NCBI GenBank assembly: GCA_910575725.1
Contig: CAJTFE010000008.1
Span: 62,001-126,000, forward strand
From: Clostridia bacterium
GTDB taxonomy: Bacteria > Bacillota > Clostridia > Lachnospirales > Lachnospiraceae
Direction of reading: 5' to 3'
DNA length: 64,000 bases
The position numbers and the translations under genes are program-made. Under the pieces are notes generated by a model. That model was not told the origin of the DNA and made no database searches. It was given only the letters and a program-made list of their open reading frames with translations. Of this stretch, positions 33,520-42,924 are shown in pieces (the stretch's first letter is position 1; each line of letters begins with the position of its first letter).

Positions 33520-35217
33520 CTAAAAGACTTCCAAAACCAGAAACTGGAAGCCCTGCATACAAACGGGGCTGCCCGCCGCTGTTTCTTTGGTTTCCTCCGC
33601 CTTGTGTCCGGTACTGCAATTATCTAATAAAACCTTCTTTATGGCCAGCGGAACCTCTATGGTTCTTGGCGTCTCCCGTATATTCGCCAGGACTAGAAGG
33701 GTATTCTCTCTGCCTTTTCGGTAGAAGCCTGTAAAATCAGGCTGATCCGGAAGAAAGGGCTCCTGCCTTCCATAGACGACGGTTTCTCCATACACAGCAT
33801 CTGTCCGAAGTGCAATCAGCTTTTTGTAAAAGTTCAAAACAGAATTTTCCTGGCGCTCCTGCTCGTCTACACGGATCTGGTGATAGTTTTCATTTACGGG
33901 AAGCCAGGGGATACCTGTGGTAAAGCCTCCATGAAGCTCTCCATTCCACTGCATAGGGGTCCGGGCGTTATCGCGGCTCATCTGGGCCACAAGCACAAGG
34001 GCTTCGTCATTGGAATAACCATGCTCCTGTGCTGTCTGGTATTCATCCAGAGTACTGATATCGTCCACCTCCTGGATGGAATGAAACATTTTGTTGGTCA
34101 TGCCGATCTCCTGTCCCTGGTAGAGGAAGGGGAGGCCGAAGCTCATAAGGGAGATGCCTGCCAGAAGCTTTTTGCCTCTCTCCGTCTGTCCCTCTGCCGG
34201 AAGATAACGGCTGACGCCTCTTGGCTCATCGTGATTTTCGATGATATTTGCCATCATACCGATTTCCTGGGAAATGGCCTTGCTTTCAAAGACGGCGTCC
34301 CGGAACTGGTCCATCGTTACGGGCTTCCGGTTGTACCAGCCATGATCACTGCCTCCTAAGAGGTGGGGCGCAAAGTCAAAGATGGATTCGAAGCAGCCCT
34401 CCTCTCCGATATAGCGTTTTAGCTCCTGCTGATCGAAGTCAAAAAGCTCTCCGATGGTAAATGCGTGGTAAGGGGCGAAAGCCTCTTCCTTCATTTCCGT
34501 CAGAAAATCCAGAATTCCGTGGGCGCAGGCCAGCATGGTGGTTCCGGCGCACATGCCGTCCTCCCGATCTGCGGGGAAGTCTGAAAACCGCAGATCCTTT
34601 TTGATGTTGATAATCGCATCTATGCGAAAGCCGGCTACGCCTTTTTCCAGCCACCAGCGTATCATTTTATAGATCTCCTGCCTAAGCTTTGGATTTTCCC
34701 AGTTGAGATCCGGCTGTTCTTTTGCAAACATATGCAGGTAGAAGAGATTGTCATAGCCGGGAAGGGGCTCCCACACGCTGCCGCCGAAGTAGGCGCGCCA
34801 GTTGCAGGGGGGCCTGCCGTCCTTTCCCTCTCGTATGTAGAAATATGCTCCGTAAGGGCCGAAGGGATCCTTCAAGGCCTTTTGAAACCATTCGTGCTGA
34901 TCGGAGCAGTGGTTGACCACCAGATCCATGACAATGGCGATGTCCCGCTTTTTTGCCTCGGCCAGAAGCTCTTCCATATCCTCCATAGTCCCGAAGGCCG
35001 GATCGATGGCGTAGTAATCGGAGATATCGTAGCCCTGATCCACAAAAGGCGACTGGTAAACGGGGGATATCCAGACAATCCCGATTCCCAGTTCCTTTAG
35101 ATAGTCTAGTTTTTCTATAATTCCCCGAAGATCCCCGATGCCGTCCCCGTTGCTGTCCAGAAAACTTTTGGGATAAATCTGATATGCTGTTTTATTGTGC
35201 CACCATCTTTTTTTCAT
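33520..35217 (-). CDS. GH13 alpha-glucosidase (oligo-1,6-glucosidase type)
   Basis: 565 aa. Hydrolyses alpha-glucosidic bonds of short oligosaccharides in the cytoplasm. Starts with the family pattern WWHNKTAYQIYPKSF. The GH13 motifs are DLVVNHCSDQH, GFRIDAI (nucleophile Asp), TIGELFDF (acid/base Glu) and IENHDEPR (transition-state Asp). The overall pattern fits subfamily 31 (oligo-1,6-glucosidase, alpha-glucosidase). The linkage specificity is not certain. No signal peptide. ATG 35217 follows GGAGGCAGAG; an earlier in-frame start at 35235 lacks that spacing. Confidence 0.9.
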   Translation of the reverse strand: MKKRWWHNKTAYQIYPKSFLDSNGDGIGDLRGIIEKLDYLKELGIGIVWISPVYQSPFVDQGYDISDYYAIDPAFGTMEDMEELLAEAKKRDIAIVMDLVVNHCSDQHEWFQKALKDPFGPYGAYFYIREGKDGRPPCNWRAYFGGSVWEPLPGYDNLFYLHMFAKEQPDLNWENPKLRQEIYKMIRWWLEKGVAGFRIDAIINIKKDLRFSDFPADREDGMCAGTTMLACAHGILDFLTEMKEEAFAPYHAFTIGELFDFDQQELKRYIGEEGCFESIFDFAPHLLGGSDHGWYNRKPVTMDQFRDAVFESKAISQEIGMMANIIENHDEPRGVSRYLPAEGQTERGKKLLAGISLMSFGLPFLYQGQEIGMTNKMFHSIQEVDDISTLDEYQTAQEHGYSNDEALVLVAQMSRDNARTPMQWNGELHGGFTTGIPWLPVNENYHQIRVDEQERQENSVLNFYKKLIALRTDAVYGETVVYGRQEPFLPDQPDFTGFYRKGRENTLLVLANIRETPRTIEVPLAIKKVLLDNCSTGHKAEETKETAAGSPVCMQGFQFLVLEVF

Positions 35218-35253
35218 CTCTGCCTCCAGAATCAAAATTTAGATTTGCTGCTT

Positions 35254-36054
35254 TTATTCTTTTCGGGCGGCAAATCTTGTTCCTGCTTTTTTCCCTTTTA
35301 CAATGTCATACAAAGCAGCCGGATTGCTACCATTGGCTACGATGGTGTCAATGCCCTGGGAGGTTGCAAGATCTGCAGCCTGAAGCTTGGTGCGCATACC
35401 GCCGGTGCCTCTTCTGGAGCCGGCTCCGCCCGCAAGCTCGTAGGTGCTGTCGTTAATCTCATCTATCTGTTCAATCAGCACGGCATCCTTATAGAGACGC
35501 GGGTCTTTGTTGTAAAAGCCGTCAATGTCGGAGAGAATAATCAGCTTATCTGCATTGCAGAGGACTGCCACGACTGCAGACAGCATATCGTTATCTCCAA
35601 ACAGCTTTTCCTCGGACTCAATCTCCGTGTAGCTTACGGAATCATTTTCGTTGACAATGGGGATGACGCCGTGCTCTAAGAGGGCATCAAAGGTGTTGGT
35701 CAGGTTTTCCTTTTTTTCCTCCTGTGTGATGTCCTCGGCATTGAGCAGGATCTGGGCTACTGTTTTGTCGTAGTAGCCGAAAAATTTATCGTAGAGGAAC
35801 ATGTTGGTGCATTGTCCAACGGCTGCGGCTGCCTGCTTCATCCGCATACTGTCCGGTTTTTCCTTTAAGCGCATTTTGTTGGCTCCTACGGCGATGGCGC
35901 CGGAGGATACAAGGATCACCTGGTGTCCCATATTCTGAATATCTGCAATGGTCATGGCAAGCTCCTCCATGCGGCGGAGGTTGCTGTTGCCCAGTTCGTT
36001 GGTTAAGGTGGTGGTGCCTGCCTTAATAACGATTCTCTCTTGTTTTAGACTCAT
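35254..36054 (-). CDS. proB: Glutamate 5-kinase
   Basis: 266 aa. First step of proline synthesis: phosphorylates L-glutamate. Amino-acid kinase fold with VIKAGTTTLT at the N-terminus, VSSGAIAVG near residue 50, NENDSVSYTE near 138 and the GGAGSRRGTGGMRTKLQAA motif near 213. It has no C-terminal PUA domain; the short form occurs in many Firmicutes. proA is not adjacent. The 5' region is a full copy of repeat family A whose AGGAG supplies the ribosome-binding site. Confidence 0.93.
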   Translation of the reverse strand: MSLKQERIVIKAGTTTLTNELGNSNLRRMEELAMTIADIQNMGHQVILVSSGAIAVGANKMRLKEKPDSMRMKQAAAAVGQCTNMFLYDKFFGYYDKTVAQILLNAEDITQEEKKENLTNTFDALLEHGVIPIVNENDSVSYTEIESEEKLFGDNDMLSAVVAVLCNADKLIILSDIDGFYNKDPRLYKDAVLIEQIDEINDSTYELAGGAGSRRGTGGMRTKLQAADLATSQGIDTIVANGSNPAALYDIVKGKKAGTRFAARKE

Positions 36055-36060
36055 CTTTTT

Positions 36061-36236
36061 CTCCTATTTAAAGTCGCTGCGCGACAGCACTAAAGGGTAA
36101 AGTCGCTTCGACGCACCTGTAATGAGAGAAACTTTTATTCGAAAGGGCCCTCATAAAAGTTCCTCTCGTGCGCCTTTGCGACTTTACCGTCCAGCAGAAA
36201 TTATTTTCAAAAACACTTGACATTTCTTTATCTGGA
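36061..36236 (-). repeat. Repeat family A, full-length copy A4, upstream of proB
   Basis: Same layout as the copy ahead of metY: tail CTCCTATTTAAA, hairpin GTCGCTGCGCGAC, main stem GGTAAAGTCGC (36096-36106) with GCGACTTTACC (36178-36188), inner AAACTTTTATTCGAA...TAAAAGTT stem, then GTCCAG/CTGGAC. Main-stem positions differ from A2 (GTCGC/GCGAC here, GCTGC/GCAGC there) but both pair fully. Confidence 0.88.
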
Positions 36237-36242
36237 CTAATT

Positions 36243-36305
36243 ATAATTTCGTAATATCCCTCAAAGTACACGGCTATGAAATCAATTTCCAGCCGCAAAA
36301 GGCAT
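36243..36305 (-). repeat. Repeat family B, half copy B4
   Basis: TTCGTAATATCCCTCAAAGTACAC, then the conserved core ATGAAATCAATTTCCAGCCGCA. Only one half of the hairpin is present. It joins directly onto repeat A copy A4, so both families occur in one proB leader, about 190 bp upstream of the start. Confidence 0.8.
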
Positions 36306-36313
36306 GCTGGCTG

Positions 36314-37093
36314 TTAAAAATCTAACAATATCGGCACTTGTTTTTCTATGGAGAACTTAACGGCTCGCCATAGGATGGAAAAGGCGAACTTCGCCAGAGA
36401 TTCTGTGTTGTATAGGGTGTGCTCTTTGATGCCCTCTTTTGTCAGCTTCCCGTTGTGAATCTCTCCGTCTGCCGGGTAGCCCTCTGTCCGGGACCAGCTT
36501 AAAATGGTTTTCTCATCTGCCTGGAAGCCTATGGAATTAATCTGCTCAAGCTCCATTTTCAATGCGCCGGTAGTGGAGAAGGTGATCTCCTCGTCTGTGG
36601 GGCAGGGGGCGTTGAAGGCCAGGCCGTCCGCTATGGGAAGCCACCAGCTGGCCCCGATAAACAGAGACCAGACCCCTCTCTCCTCATCCTCTCCCATCCG
36701 CTGAATCAAAGGATGATTTTCAAAATCCCAGTTCTTTTCCACGGTTTCCTGCAAAGGCTCCCCATAGGTTCTGGCAGCCGTATAGAGAAGGAGGGCTCCA
36801 AAGGCGTCCCAGTCAGGCTTGTCGGTGTAATAGGCCGTCTCGTTGTCCTCAGTCCAGGGCTCGTAGGAAGGCCCCTCCTTGGGGGAAACAGCCGCAAGGA
36901 TCTGGCTCTGCCAGTTTTCCATGGCTTTTTTGATTTCCTGGGGATCCTGTTTTTCTTCCTGTTCCGCCCTCCCGCCCTGAGGGGTAATGCGTGAAAAAGA
37001 AAAACCGTTGACCTCGGCCCATTGCTGTGTGACGGTCTTCCAGTTGTGTGCGTAGTAGCGTGTGAGTGTTCCGGCGTAAATGTCAAGTCCCAT
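36314..37093 (-). CDS. Conserved-looking hypothetical protein
   Basis: 259 aa, soluble, acidic, rich in Trp and aromatic residues. No signal peptide, membrane helix or motif I recognise. It begins MGLDIYAGTLTRYYAHNW; such 'MGLDIY' starts occur in several uncharacterised bacterial families. The ribosome-binding site AGGAGGAATAAA is strong. It ends beside repeat copy B4. Function unknown. Confidence 0.65.
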   Translation of the reverse strand: MGLDIYAGTLTRYYAHNWKTVTQQWAEVNGFSFSRITPQGGRAEQEEKQDPQEIKKAMENWQSQILAAVSPKEGPSYEPWTEDNETAYYTDKPDWDAFGALLLYTAARTYGEPLQETVEKNWDFENHPLIQRMGEDEERGVWSLFIGASWWLPIADGLAFNAPCPTDEEITFSTTGALKMELEQINSIGFQADEKTILSWSRTEGYPADGEIHNGKLTKEGIKEHTLYNTESLAKFAFSILWRAVKFSIEKQVPILLDF

Positions 37094-37298
37094 TTTATTC
37101 CTCCTGGTTCTGGTTCGTATCTAAGTCAGATGGTTCTGCCGGGAATCGCCTTTTTCGCTCCCGGCAGCATAGCTTTTGCACCAAAGCCTGTAGATGTCTT
37201 TGATGCCTAACGATATTATACTAAGATTTATGCCGTATATCTACTACTTTTTTTAGAATCTTCCAGGTATAAAAACAGTCAGGGACAAAAATCTGATA

Positions 37299-37327
37299 TT
37301 GATGCGGATTATTACAATTGGTATAAT
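37299..37327 (+). promoter_or_regulatory. Promoter of the DUF1349 gene
   Basis: -35 TTGATG (37299-37304), 17-bp spacer, -10 TATAAT (37322-37327), 34 bp before the start codon. Confidence 0.7.
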
Positions 37328-37360
37328 AATACATATTGCAGCAGAAAGGACGAACTTACT

Positions 37361-37948
37361 ATGAAATGGGATTTAAACGATTTGAAATGGACAAGAGAAC
37401 CAAGAGAATTTACCATCCAGGAGGACTGCATCACGATTACCACTGAGCCGGGAACGGATCTCTGGCAGAGAACCTACTACGGCTTTCAGAATGACAATGC
37501 CCCTCTCCTGCAGCTTACAACAGCAGAGGCTTATTTTTCTTTTGTGGTAAAAACAGAATTCGCCAGCAAGCGGCGTTTTGACCAGTGCGGCATTATCATG
37601 TATCTGGACAGTGAGAACTGGCTGAAAGCTTCCATTGAGTATGAAAATGACAGCTTCCAGCGTCTGGGCAGCGTAGTGACCAATCACGGCTATTCGGACT
37701 GGGCGACCACCGATATTTCTGCGGAAATCAAGTCCATGTGGTATCGTCTGAGCCGCCGGGAATCTGACTACTGTATCGAGTGCTCTATGGACGGGGAACA
37801 TTTTAAGCAGATGCGGATCTGCCATATGCAGGAAGGAGCCGGGGAAATCCGCTTCGGCATCTACGCCTGCTCACCGGAGGACTCCTCCTTTCAGGCTTCC
37901 TTTTCCAATATGGAAATTACTGAGTGCAAGTGGCTTGCTCATGTGTAG
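37361..37948 (+). CDS. DUF1349 family protein (concanavalin-like fold)
   Basis: 195 aa. The pattern LTIT-type strand, DLWQRTYYGF, then DQCGIIMYLDSENWLKASIEYEND segments matches the DUF1349/YesU-like beta-sandwich family. Bacterial members are cytoplasmic and may bind carbohydrate. No signal peptide. One of few + strand genes in this half of the window, with its own promoter. Biochemical activity unknown. Confidence 0.8.
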   Translation: MKWDLNDLKWTREPREFTIQEDCITITTEPGTDLWQRTYYGFQNDNAPLLQLTTAEAYFSFVVKTEFASKRRFDQCGIIMYLDSENWLKASIEYENDSFQRLGSVVTNHGYSDWATTDISAEIKSMWYRLSRRESDYCIECSMDGEHFKQMRICHMQEGAGEIRFGIYACSPEDSSFQASFSNMEITECKWLAHV

Positions 37949-37983
37949 AAGGCTTGGCTGCGCTTAGGGACAGAATCTTTCAT

Positions 37984-38030
37984 CCCCCTCCGCCTAAAAT
38001 CCGGCAAGGATGCGCTTTTTTGCGGAGGGG
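37984..38030. terminator. Possible terminator between DUF1349 and AAA-ATPase genes
   Basis: CCCCTCCGC (37985-37993) pairs with GCGGAGGGG (38022-38030) around a loop of 28 bases. There is no T run right after the stem, so this is weaker than the other terminators here. Confidence 0.45.
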
Positions 38031-38051
38031 CTTCATTTGAATGTATCCGAT

Positions 38052-39665
38052 TCAAAAAATCTCAACCTTACAGCTATGCTTTTTTGATTTCCGATCATAC
38101 CCGATTCCAACAGCCCGGATTTTCCCGGTGTATTCTGATTCTTTCCCAAGGTATCCCCGAAACCGCAAATCATACTGTTTCTCCCGAATCTGCCGAATCG
38201 CTTCTTCCGGAGAGTGATCTATCTTTAATTCTAATATAATGCAATCTGCACTCTTATCCAGTTCCGGATAAAAGATGAAATCCACATATCCGATACCGGC
38301 CTTTTCCTCACGCTCTATCCGGTACTGATCCCTTGCCGCCAGATAAACAAGGTTCACAATTGCCGTCAGCTCTGTCTCATTATTATAGTGAAGCAGCGGA
38401 ACCTCTGTATTATGAGCCATTTCCAGAATCTCACACATCGTCTCTGTATCTCCGGCAAGGGTTGCTTCCAGCATCCGAACTGATTCTTTTGCCAGACGGT
38501 TTACATATCCAAGAGAGCTTTCTTTCTGCAGCATTTCGTCAAAGCGCTCCATCAGTTCCCGGTTCGGAATGGAAACCTTTCCGTTTTCATAACTTAAAAA
38601 TCCATACACTACCATAGCAGAAAAAATCTCATCCCTGGTCTGAAGCCGCATGGAAGAAGCCGCATACTCGCGCACCTTTGCCTGTACCGGAAATCCGGCA
38701 GACATGCGTACCAGATCATCTCTTACTTCTGCTATGTTTTTCTGAATATAATAATAGATTTCATCATGGGGCCCCGATGATGTCCAGTAATTTCCCGGAT
38801 TATTGTTCCGAAGCGCACAGACAACCGAACGGGGATTATAGACACGCTCTCCTGAAAAAGTATGGTATCCATTGTACCACTCCTTTAACTCCTCTCTGGA
38901 AATCCTGACATTTTCCGTATTTTCCAGATACCGTTTATAAAGCCCATCCACTTCCATTTCCGTAAATCCAAAAGCAGAGCTGAACTTCTCTTCCGTAACC
39001 ATGGTATATTCCACAAACATATTCAGTTCTGATCCGCTGGAATACTTGGCAATCGGCAAAATTCCTGTAATATACGCAAGCCGCACATAGGGACGATCCT
39101 TCAGCAGATTCCGAAGAAACAGCAGGTAAGCCTTTTTATCCTTTTCATGGGCAAAATCCTGGTGAAAAATAAAATCCCACTCGTCAAGTACAAATACAAA
39201 CCTGGCATTCTCATCCTCTGCATAAATATCGGTCAGAATATCCCAGACAGCTTCCTCTGGTTCTATCTCTGTCATTGGATATTCCTGCCGCAGATCGCGT
39301 ATCATCCGTTCCTCAATCCTGGAGATATAATCTTCATAGGAATCACAGCGCTTCGGAAGATCATGAAAGGAAATGTGGATAACCGGATATTGATTCTGGT
39401 AATGTGGGCAATCCAGCTCCTTCCCTATGGCACAAGCAGAAAATAATTCCGTCGTGTTATTCGATTGGGAGAAAAAAGCGGCAATCATATTTGCAGTAAC
39501 GGTTTTTCCAAACCTCCTTGGTCTGGTAACGCATATATAGCTGTTTCCTTCTTCCACAAGGGGAAACAACTCCTTCAACATCGCCGTCTTATCTACAAAA
39601 TAAGGCTTTGCCATTTCACTTTTGTACAGCGTATATGCAGTTGTACTGTTTAGGTAAACGCCCAT
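38052..39665 (-). CDS. AAA-ATPase-like / PD-(D/E)XK nuclease-like protein, copy 1
   Basis: 537 aa. N-terminal AAA-ATPase_like domain: 'YFVDKTAML' then the Walker A variant TRPRRFGKT near residue 54 and Walker B-like VFVLDEWDF near 157. The C-terminal PDDEXK_9-type nuclease-like domain keeps Asp (GYVDFIFYP) and Glu-x-Lys (IILELK). This two-domain family is greatly expanded in gut anaerobes and its role is unknown; defence or mobile-element links have been suggested. A second, diverged member is at 53985-55691. No partner gene is visible. Confidence 0.85.
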   Translation of the reverse strand: MGVYLNSTTAYTLYKSEMAKPYFVDKTAMLKELFPLVEEGNSYICVTRPRRFGKTVTANMIAAFFSQSNNTTELFSACAIGKELDCPHYQNQYPVIHISFHDLPKRCDSYEDYISRIEERMIRDLRQEYPMTEIEPEEAVWDILTDIYAEDENARFVFVLDEWDFIFHQDFAHEKDKKAYLLFLRNLLKDRPYVRLAYITGILPIAKYSSGSELNMFVEYTMVTEEKFSSAFGFTEMEVDGLYKRYLENTENVRISREELKEWYNGYHTFSGERVYNPRSVVCALRNNNPGNYWTSSGPHDEIYYYIQKNIAEVRDDLVRMSAGFPVQAKVREYAASSMRLQTRDEIFSAMVVYGFLSYENGKVSIPNRELMERFDEMLQKESSLGYVNRLAKESVRMLEATLAGDTETMCEILEMAHNTEVPLLHYNNETELTAIVNLVYLAARDQYRIEREEKAGIGYVDFIFYPELDKSADCIILELKIDHSPEEAIRQIREKQYDLRFRGYLGKESEYTGKIRAVGIGYDRKSKKHSCKVEIF

Positions 39666-39695
39666 CTGCCTGCCCCCTTCTCAAAAAGAGTTTTC

Positions 39696-40664
39696 TTACA
39701 ACCCTTGATTCTCCATCCTCCTGGCCTGATCTACAATCTCCATCACCATCAGGCTGTGGTCAAGCCGCTTATCAAAGGCATCCCAATCCTTTTCCTCATA
39801 ATATTTCGCAAACGTCTCAAGCTCATAGAACAGCCGCTCCTGGCTGTCTGCCAGATGATAGCGCTCGGGCTCGCACCTATTTTCCTGGAAGGTAAACTCC
39901 GCCAAAATATTGGATGCGCAATCACTGTGGAAAAAGCCCTTATTTCCCTGAATGCTGATGCTAAGAGGCGCTCCGCAGTCCTTGGCGGCAATGCACACGG
40001 CCTGAAAATCAGGATACTCCATCACAAGGATTCCGGATGTATCCACGCCGCGCTCCACATTGGGGCAATAACGCACCTTTAAAGGCTTTCCGAAAAGCCC
40101 CGCCACAAAATGAATGTTGTAGATATTCAGATCCATCAAAGCGCCTCCGGCGTTCTTCGGATCAAAGGAGGGGCTTACAATGCCCTTCTTAAAGTTATCA
40201 TACCGGCTGGAATACTGGGAAAAATTGAGAGCCGCAAGCTTAATATCCCCAAGCCTTGGGAGAAGCTCCTTCATCTTGCCGTAATTGGGATTGTACTGGT
40301 TGGTAATGGCCTCAAAGAGATACAGCTTCTTCTCTCTGGCAATTGCCGCTATCTTTTCCGCCTCCTCATAGGTAACTGTAAAAGGCTTCTCCAGAATCAC
40401 ATGCTTTCCAGCCAGAAGTGCCTCCTTTGCAAAGGAAAAATGCAGGTTATTGGGAAGCGCCACATAAACCACATCTACTTTAGAATCCGCCAGCAGCTCC
40501 TCATAGGAGGCATAACCAACGGGAATCTGATATTTGCTGCAGAATTCCTTGCGTACCTCTTCTTTTCTTGCAAAGACAGCGTAGATCTCCATCTCCTTTA
40601 CCAAAGCCGCCGCATCCAGAAAGGTGGGCACAATCATGCCGGCACCTGCAATACCTACTCTCAT
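39696..40664 (-). CDS. Gfo/Idh/MocA-family oxidoreductase
   Basis: 322 aa. N-terminal Rossmann fold with VGIAGAGMIVPTF for NAD(P), then the family signature LEKPFTVTYEEA (EKP motif, catalytic Lys) near residue 90. The C-terminal alpha/beta domain binds the substrate, generally a sugar or sugar derivative, which cannot be named here. ATG 40664 follows AGAAGGAGAAG; an in-frame start 24 bp upstream has no ribosome-binding site. Confidence 0.88.
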   Translation of the reverse strand: MRVGIAGAGMIVPTFLDAAALVKEMEIYAVFARKEEVRKEFCSKYQIPVGYASYEELLADSKVDVVYVALPNNLHFSFAKEALLAGKHVILEKPFTVTYEEAEKIAAIAREKKLYLFEAITNQYNPNYGKMKELLPRLGDIKLAALNFSQYSSRYDNFKKGIVSPSFDPKNAGGALMDLNIYNIHFVAGLFGKPLKVRYCPNVERGVDTSGILVMEYPDFQAVCIAAKDCGAPLSISIQGNKGFFHSDCASNILAEFTFQENRCEPERYHLADSQERLFYELETFAKYYEEKDWDAFDKRLDHSLMVMEIVDQARRMENQGL

Positions 40665-40791
40665 CGCTCTTCTCCTTCTATCATACAAATTCCGTATTTG
40701 ATACTCTGATTGTACCCTACTTTTCCCAGTATTTCAATCCCCGGAAAGGGATGGGATTGGAAATCTGTAAGCGTCGCCCAGGCCGTGTACA

Positions 40792-41820
40792 TTAGATCCA
40801 TGGGCTCAGAAGCCCAGATAAGAGAAGAAGGCTTCCAGGTACTGCGTATTTTCTGGGATGATGCCAGAGATCGCTTAGGGTCTTCCAGTTACGTATGGGA
40901 AAATACCACTCCATTCCTACTGACCCCGCAGCCCCCAAGCCGGCGGACAGCACAGCGAAAAACACGTACCTTACATCCGAGCCGCCTCCTTGAAGCCAAA
41001 AGCTTAGGAGAAAAATAAAATCCCCCGTCAGATTCAAGAGAAAGAGAAACAAACCATAGGGAAAGAGAAAGCTCCTCCTTTGTCCAGGAAGCATCCGAAG
41101 CGCCTGTTCCAGATGGGGATCACAGGACAAAAGGATGCAGACAGGCGTATTTAAGGTAAGGAGAGAGAAACCGATTGGAAGCGCAAAGCTTCTCTCTATC
41201 TGTAAAAGGCAAAAGGGCAGGCCTGCGGCAGCGCCCCAAAGGATCAGCGTATTCACAAGATAATTCCTGTGATACCAAAGATACCGGAAGAAATACGTCC
41301 AAATCAGAGCCGTTTCAACACTTTTTAGTTCCTTTGCCCTGGCTGCAGCCGCATCCTCCTCATAAAATGCATAGGCATCCAGCCTTTTTTGAAAATGATA
41401 CCGCCGTTCCCCATAAACCCAGGCCGTCAGCAGAATCCCACAGAGGGCAGAGAGCAGGCATCCCATCAGTTCCATGCATCCCCAGGAGGAGACAGCCAGG
41501 GCCGCAGCCAGAACAAGGGCCGTACGTGTAAGAAAGGTATAAGCCCCCAGCGCGCCTATATAGGCCGCTGTCAGTTTCCATCCGGAAAAAGGCAGCATAA
41601 AAAGATTCTTTCCCTTCAAGGCTTCGTTGTTTGCCGCAAGATCCTGCCACATAGAGCCGGCAGTAACAGTAAACGCCATCAGATACAAGATACCCGGCGC
41701 AATTTGCACCGAAACCTCCGCCTGTCTTAACCCCCAGAACACAAACAGGCAAATCAGGCTGCTCTTTCCTGCCTTCTCATACCTTGAACCGAATAAATAA
41801 ACTGCAAATCCCTTCCACAT
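40792..41820 (-). CDS. ABC transporter membrane protein (partner of the ATPase at 41844)
   Basis: 342 aa, mostly hydrophobic, about seven to nine membrane helices, no signal peptide. The sequence matches no family I can name with certainty. It is assigned as the permease because it follows the ABC ATPase gene by 23 bp on the same strand and has a helical layout fitting exporter permeases of the ABC-2 kind. Substrate unknown. Confidence 0.65.
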   Translation of the reverse strand: MWKGFAVYLFGSRYEKAGKSSLICLFVFWGLRQAEVSVQIAPGILYLMAFTVTAGSMWQDLAANNEALKGKNLFMLPFSGWKLTAAYIGALGAYTFLTRTALVLAAALAVSSWGCMELMGCLLSALCGILLTAWVYGERRYHFQKRLDAYAFYEEDAAAARAKELKSVETALIWTYFFRYLWYHRNYLVNTLILWGAAAGLPFCLLQIERSFALPIGFSLLTLNTPVCILLSCDPHLEQALRMLPGQRRSFLFPYGLFLFLLNLTGDFIFLLSFWLQGGGSDVRYVFFAVLSAGLGAAGSVGMEWYFPIRNWKTLSDLWHHPRKYAVPGSLLLLSGLLSPWI

Positions 41821-41843
41821 AATCCTGTCCCCCTTCGAAACTC

Positions 41844-42539
41844 CTATACTTCTTTTAAGGACTTCCGAAGCTCCTCCCCATCCATTTCTTCTCGGGACAC
41901 ACTTCGGCTTATCCGCCCTTCCTCCATCACCAGTACCCGATCTGCCGTAAGGGTGACGCTTTCCAGAACATGAGAAGAAAATAACAGGGTTCCGTAAGCT
42001 CCATACCCTTTTATCTGCTCATATAAAAATTCCGTACCGGAAAAATCCAGGCCGTTTACCGGCTCATCCAGAAGCAGCAGCTCCGGCTTCAGGGCGAATG
42101 CCGTTATCAAAAACGCCTTCTTCCGGTTTCCCATGGACAAATCCCCCAAAAGCTTATCCGTGTATGCCTCGAATCCAAAGCCCTGTATCAAATCCTCTGC
42201 CTTCGGAAGGGGCTTTTTATAAGCTCCGAATACATAGGAAACATATTCCCGAAAGGTAAAGAAGGAAAAGGAGTGATCCTCCGCAAATACAGTGTAACGG
42301 CATTTCTTAAAAACCTCATCCCTGAAAGATACCGGCTTTCTGTTTTTTTTCAGCCCATCTGCCTGGAAGTCCTTGTGAAGGCCGGAAAGGATGTTCAGAA
42401 AAGTTGTTTTTCCAGCCCCGTTCAGCCCTATCAGCCCTGTGATCTCATTGGCATGAAGCTCCAGCGAAAGTCCCTTCAGCACCGGCTTACCGGGTGTATA
42501 CCAGGCATTCAGATTCTGAATAGACAATAGATCTGACAT
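41844..42539 (-). CDS. ABC transporter ATP-binding protein
   Basis: 231 aa. Walker A GLNGAGKTT (about residue 38), signature loop LSMGNRKKAF (in place of LSGGQ), Walker B LLLLDEP, H-loop SSHVLES. The exporter-type (ABC-2) ATPase drives the adjacent membrane protein. ATG 42539 starts 1 bp after the stop of the 51-aa small protein, so translation is coupled. Because a two-component system lies just upstream, this may be its target operon, a common arrangement for antimicrobial-peptide resistance or export, but this is inference. Confidence 0.88.
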   Translation of the reverse strand: MSDLLSIQNLNAWYTPGKPVLKGLSLELHANEITGLIGLNGAGKTTFLNILSGLHKDFQADGLKKNRKPVSFRDEVFKKCRYTVFAEDHSFSFFTFREYVSYVFGAYKKPLPKAEDLIQGFGFEAYTDKLLGDLSMGNRKKAFLITAFALKPELLLLDEPVNGLDFSGTEFLYEQIKGYGAYGTLLFSSHVLESVTLTADRVLVMEEGRISRSVSREEMDGEELRKSLKEV

Positions 42540-42540
42540 T

Positions 42541-42696
42541 TTAGTCCTCTCCCTTCCCATTCTTTTCCCGTTTCCAGGCGGAGTAAGCAGAAATAAGAAA
42601 TACCATTCCCATAATCACATACAGGGCTCCTCCGCTTATAAGAGCTGCCGCCAGCCAAACCAAAGCCAGAATACCGCGAATCCAAACATGACGCAT
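42541..42696 (-). CDS. Small membrane protein in the ABC transporter operon
   Basis: 51 aa from ATG 42696, which follows a strong CAGGAGGAC. One or two membrane helices (residues 8-40) and a basic tail (KREKNGKGED). A longer frame starting at 42738 has no ribosome-binding site. It ends 1 bp before the ATPase start. It could be an accessory subunit; no family recognised. Confidence 0.6.
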   Translation of the reverse strand: MRHVWIRGILALVWLAAALISGGALYVIMGMVFLISAYSAWKREKNGKGED

Positions 42697-42833
42697 ATTT
42701 AAGTCCTCCTGTTCGATAAAATTTCTTTTTGTTTTCATAACGGTTGTTTTGTTGTGCTTAAAGCATAACTCAAAATGCCCAGCTCTGCCGAAATGTCCAT
42801 AATCGGTCGTTTTTTGACCGCCATTGGTAAGGA

Positions 42834-42877
42834 AACGAAAAAAAGAGCCCTACTCATTTGATAAGTGCAAGCTCTTT
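42834..42877 (-). terminator. Terminator after the GHKL kinase gene
   Basis: On the - strand, AAAGAGC (42871-42877) and GCTCTTT (42842-42848) enclose a loop that itself has a short stem, followed by a run of T. It separates the two-component genes from the ABC transporter operon. Confidence 0.75.
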
Positions 42878-42924
42878 CTTACAATACGATCTGCCATGAT
42901 TTGGGAAGCAGCGTTCCCGGCCTT

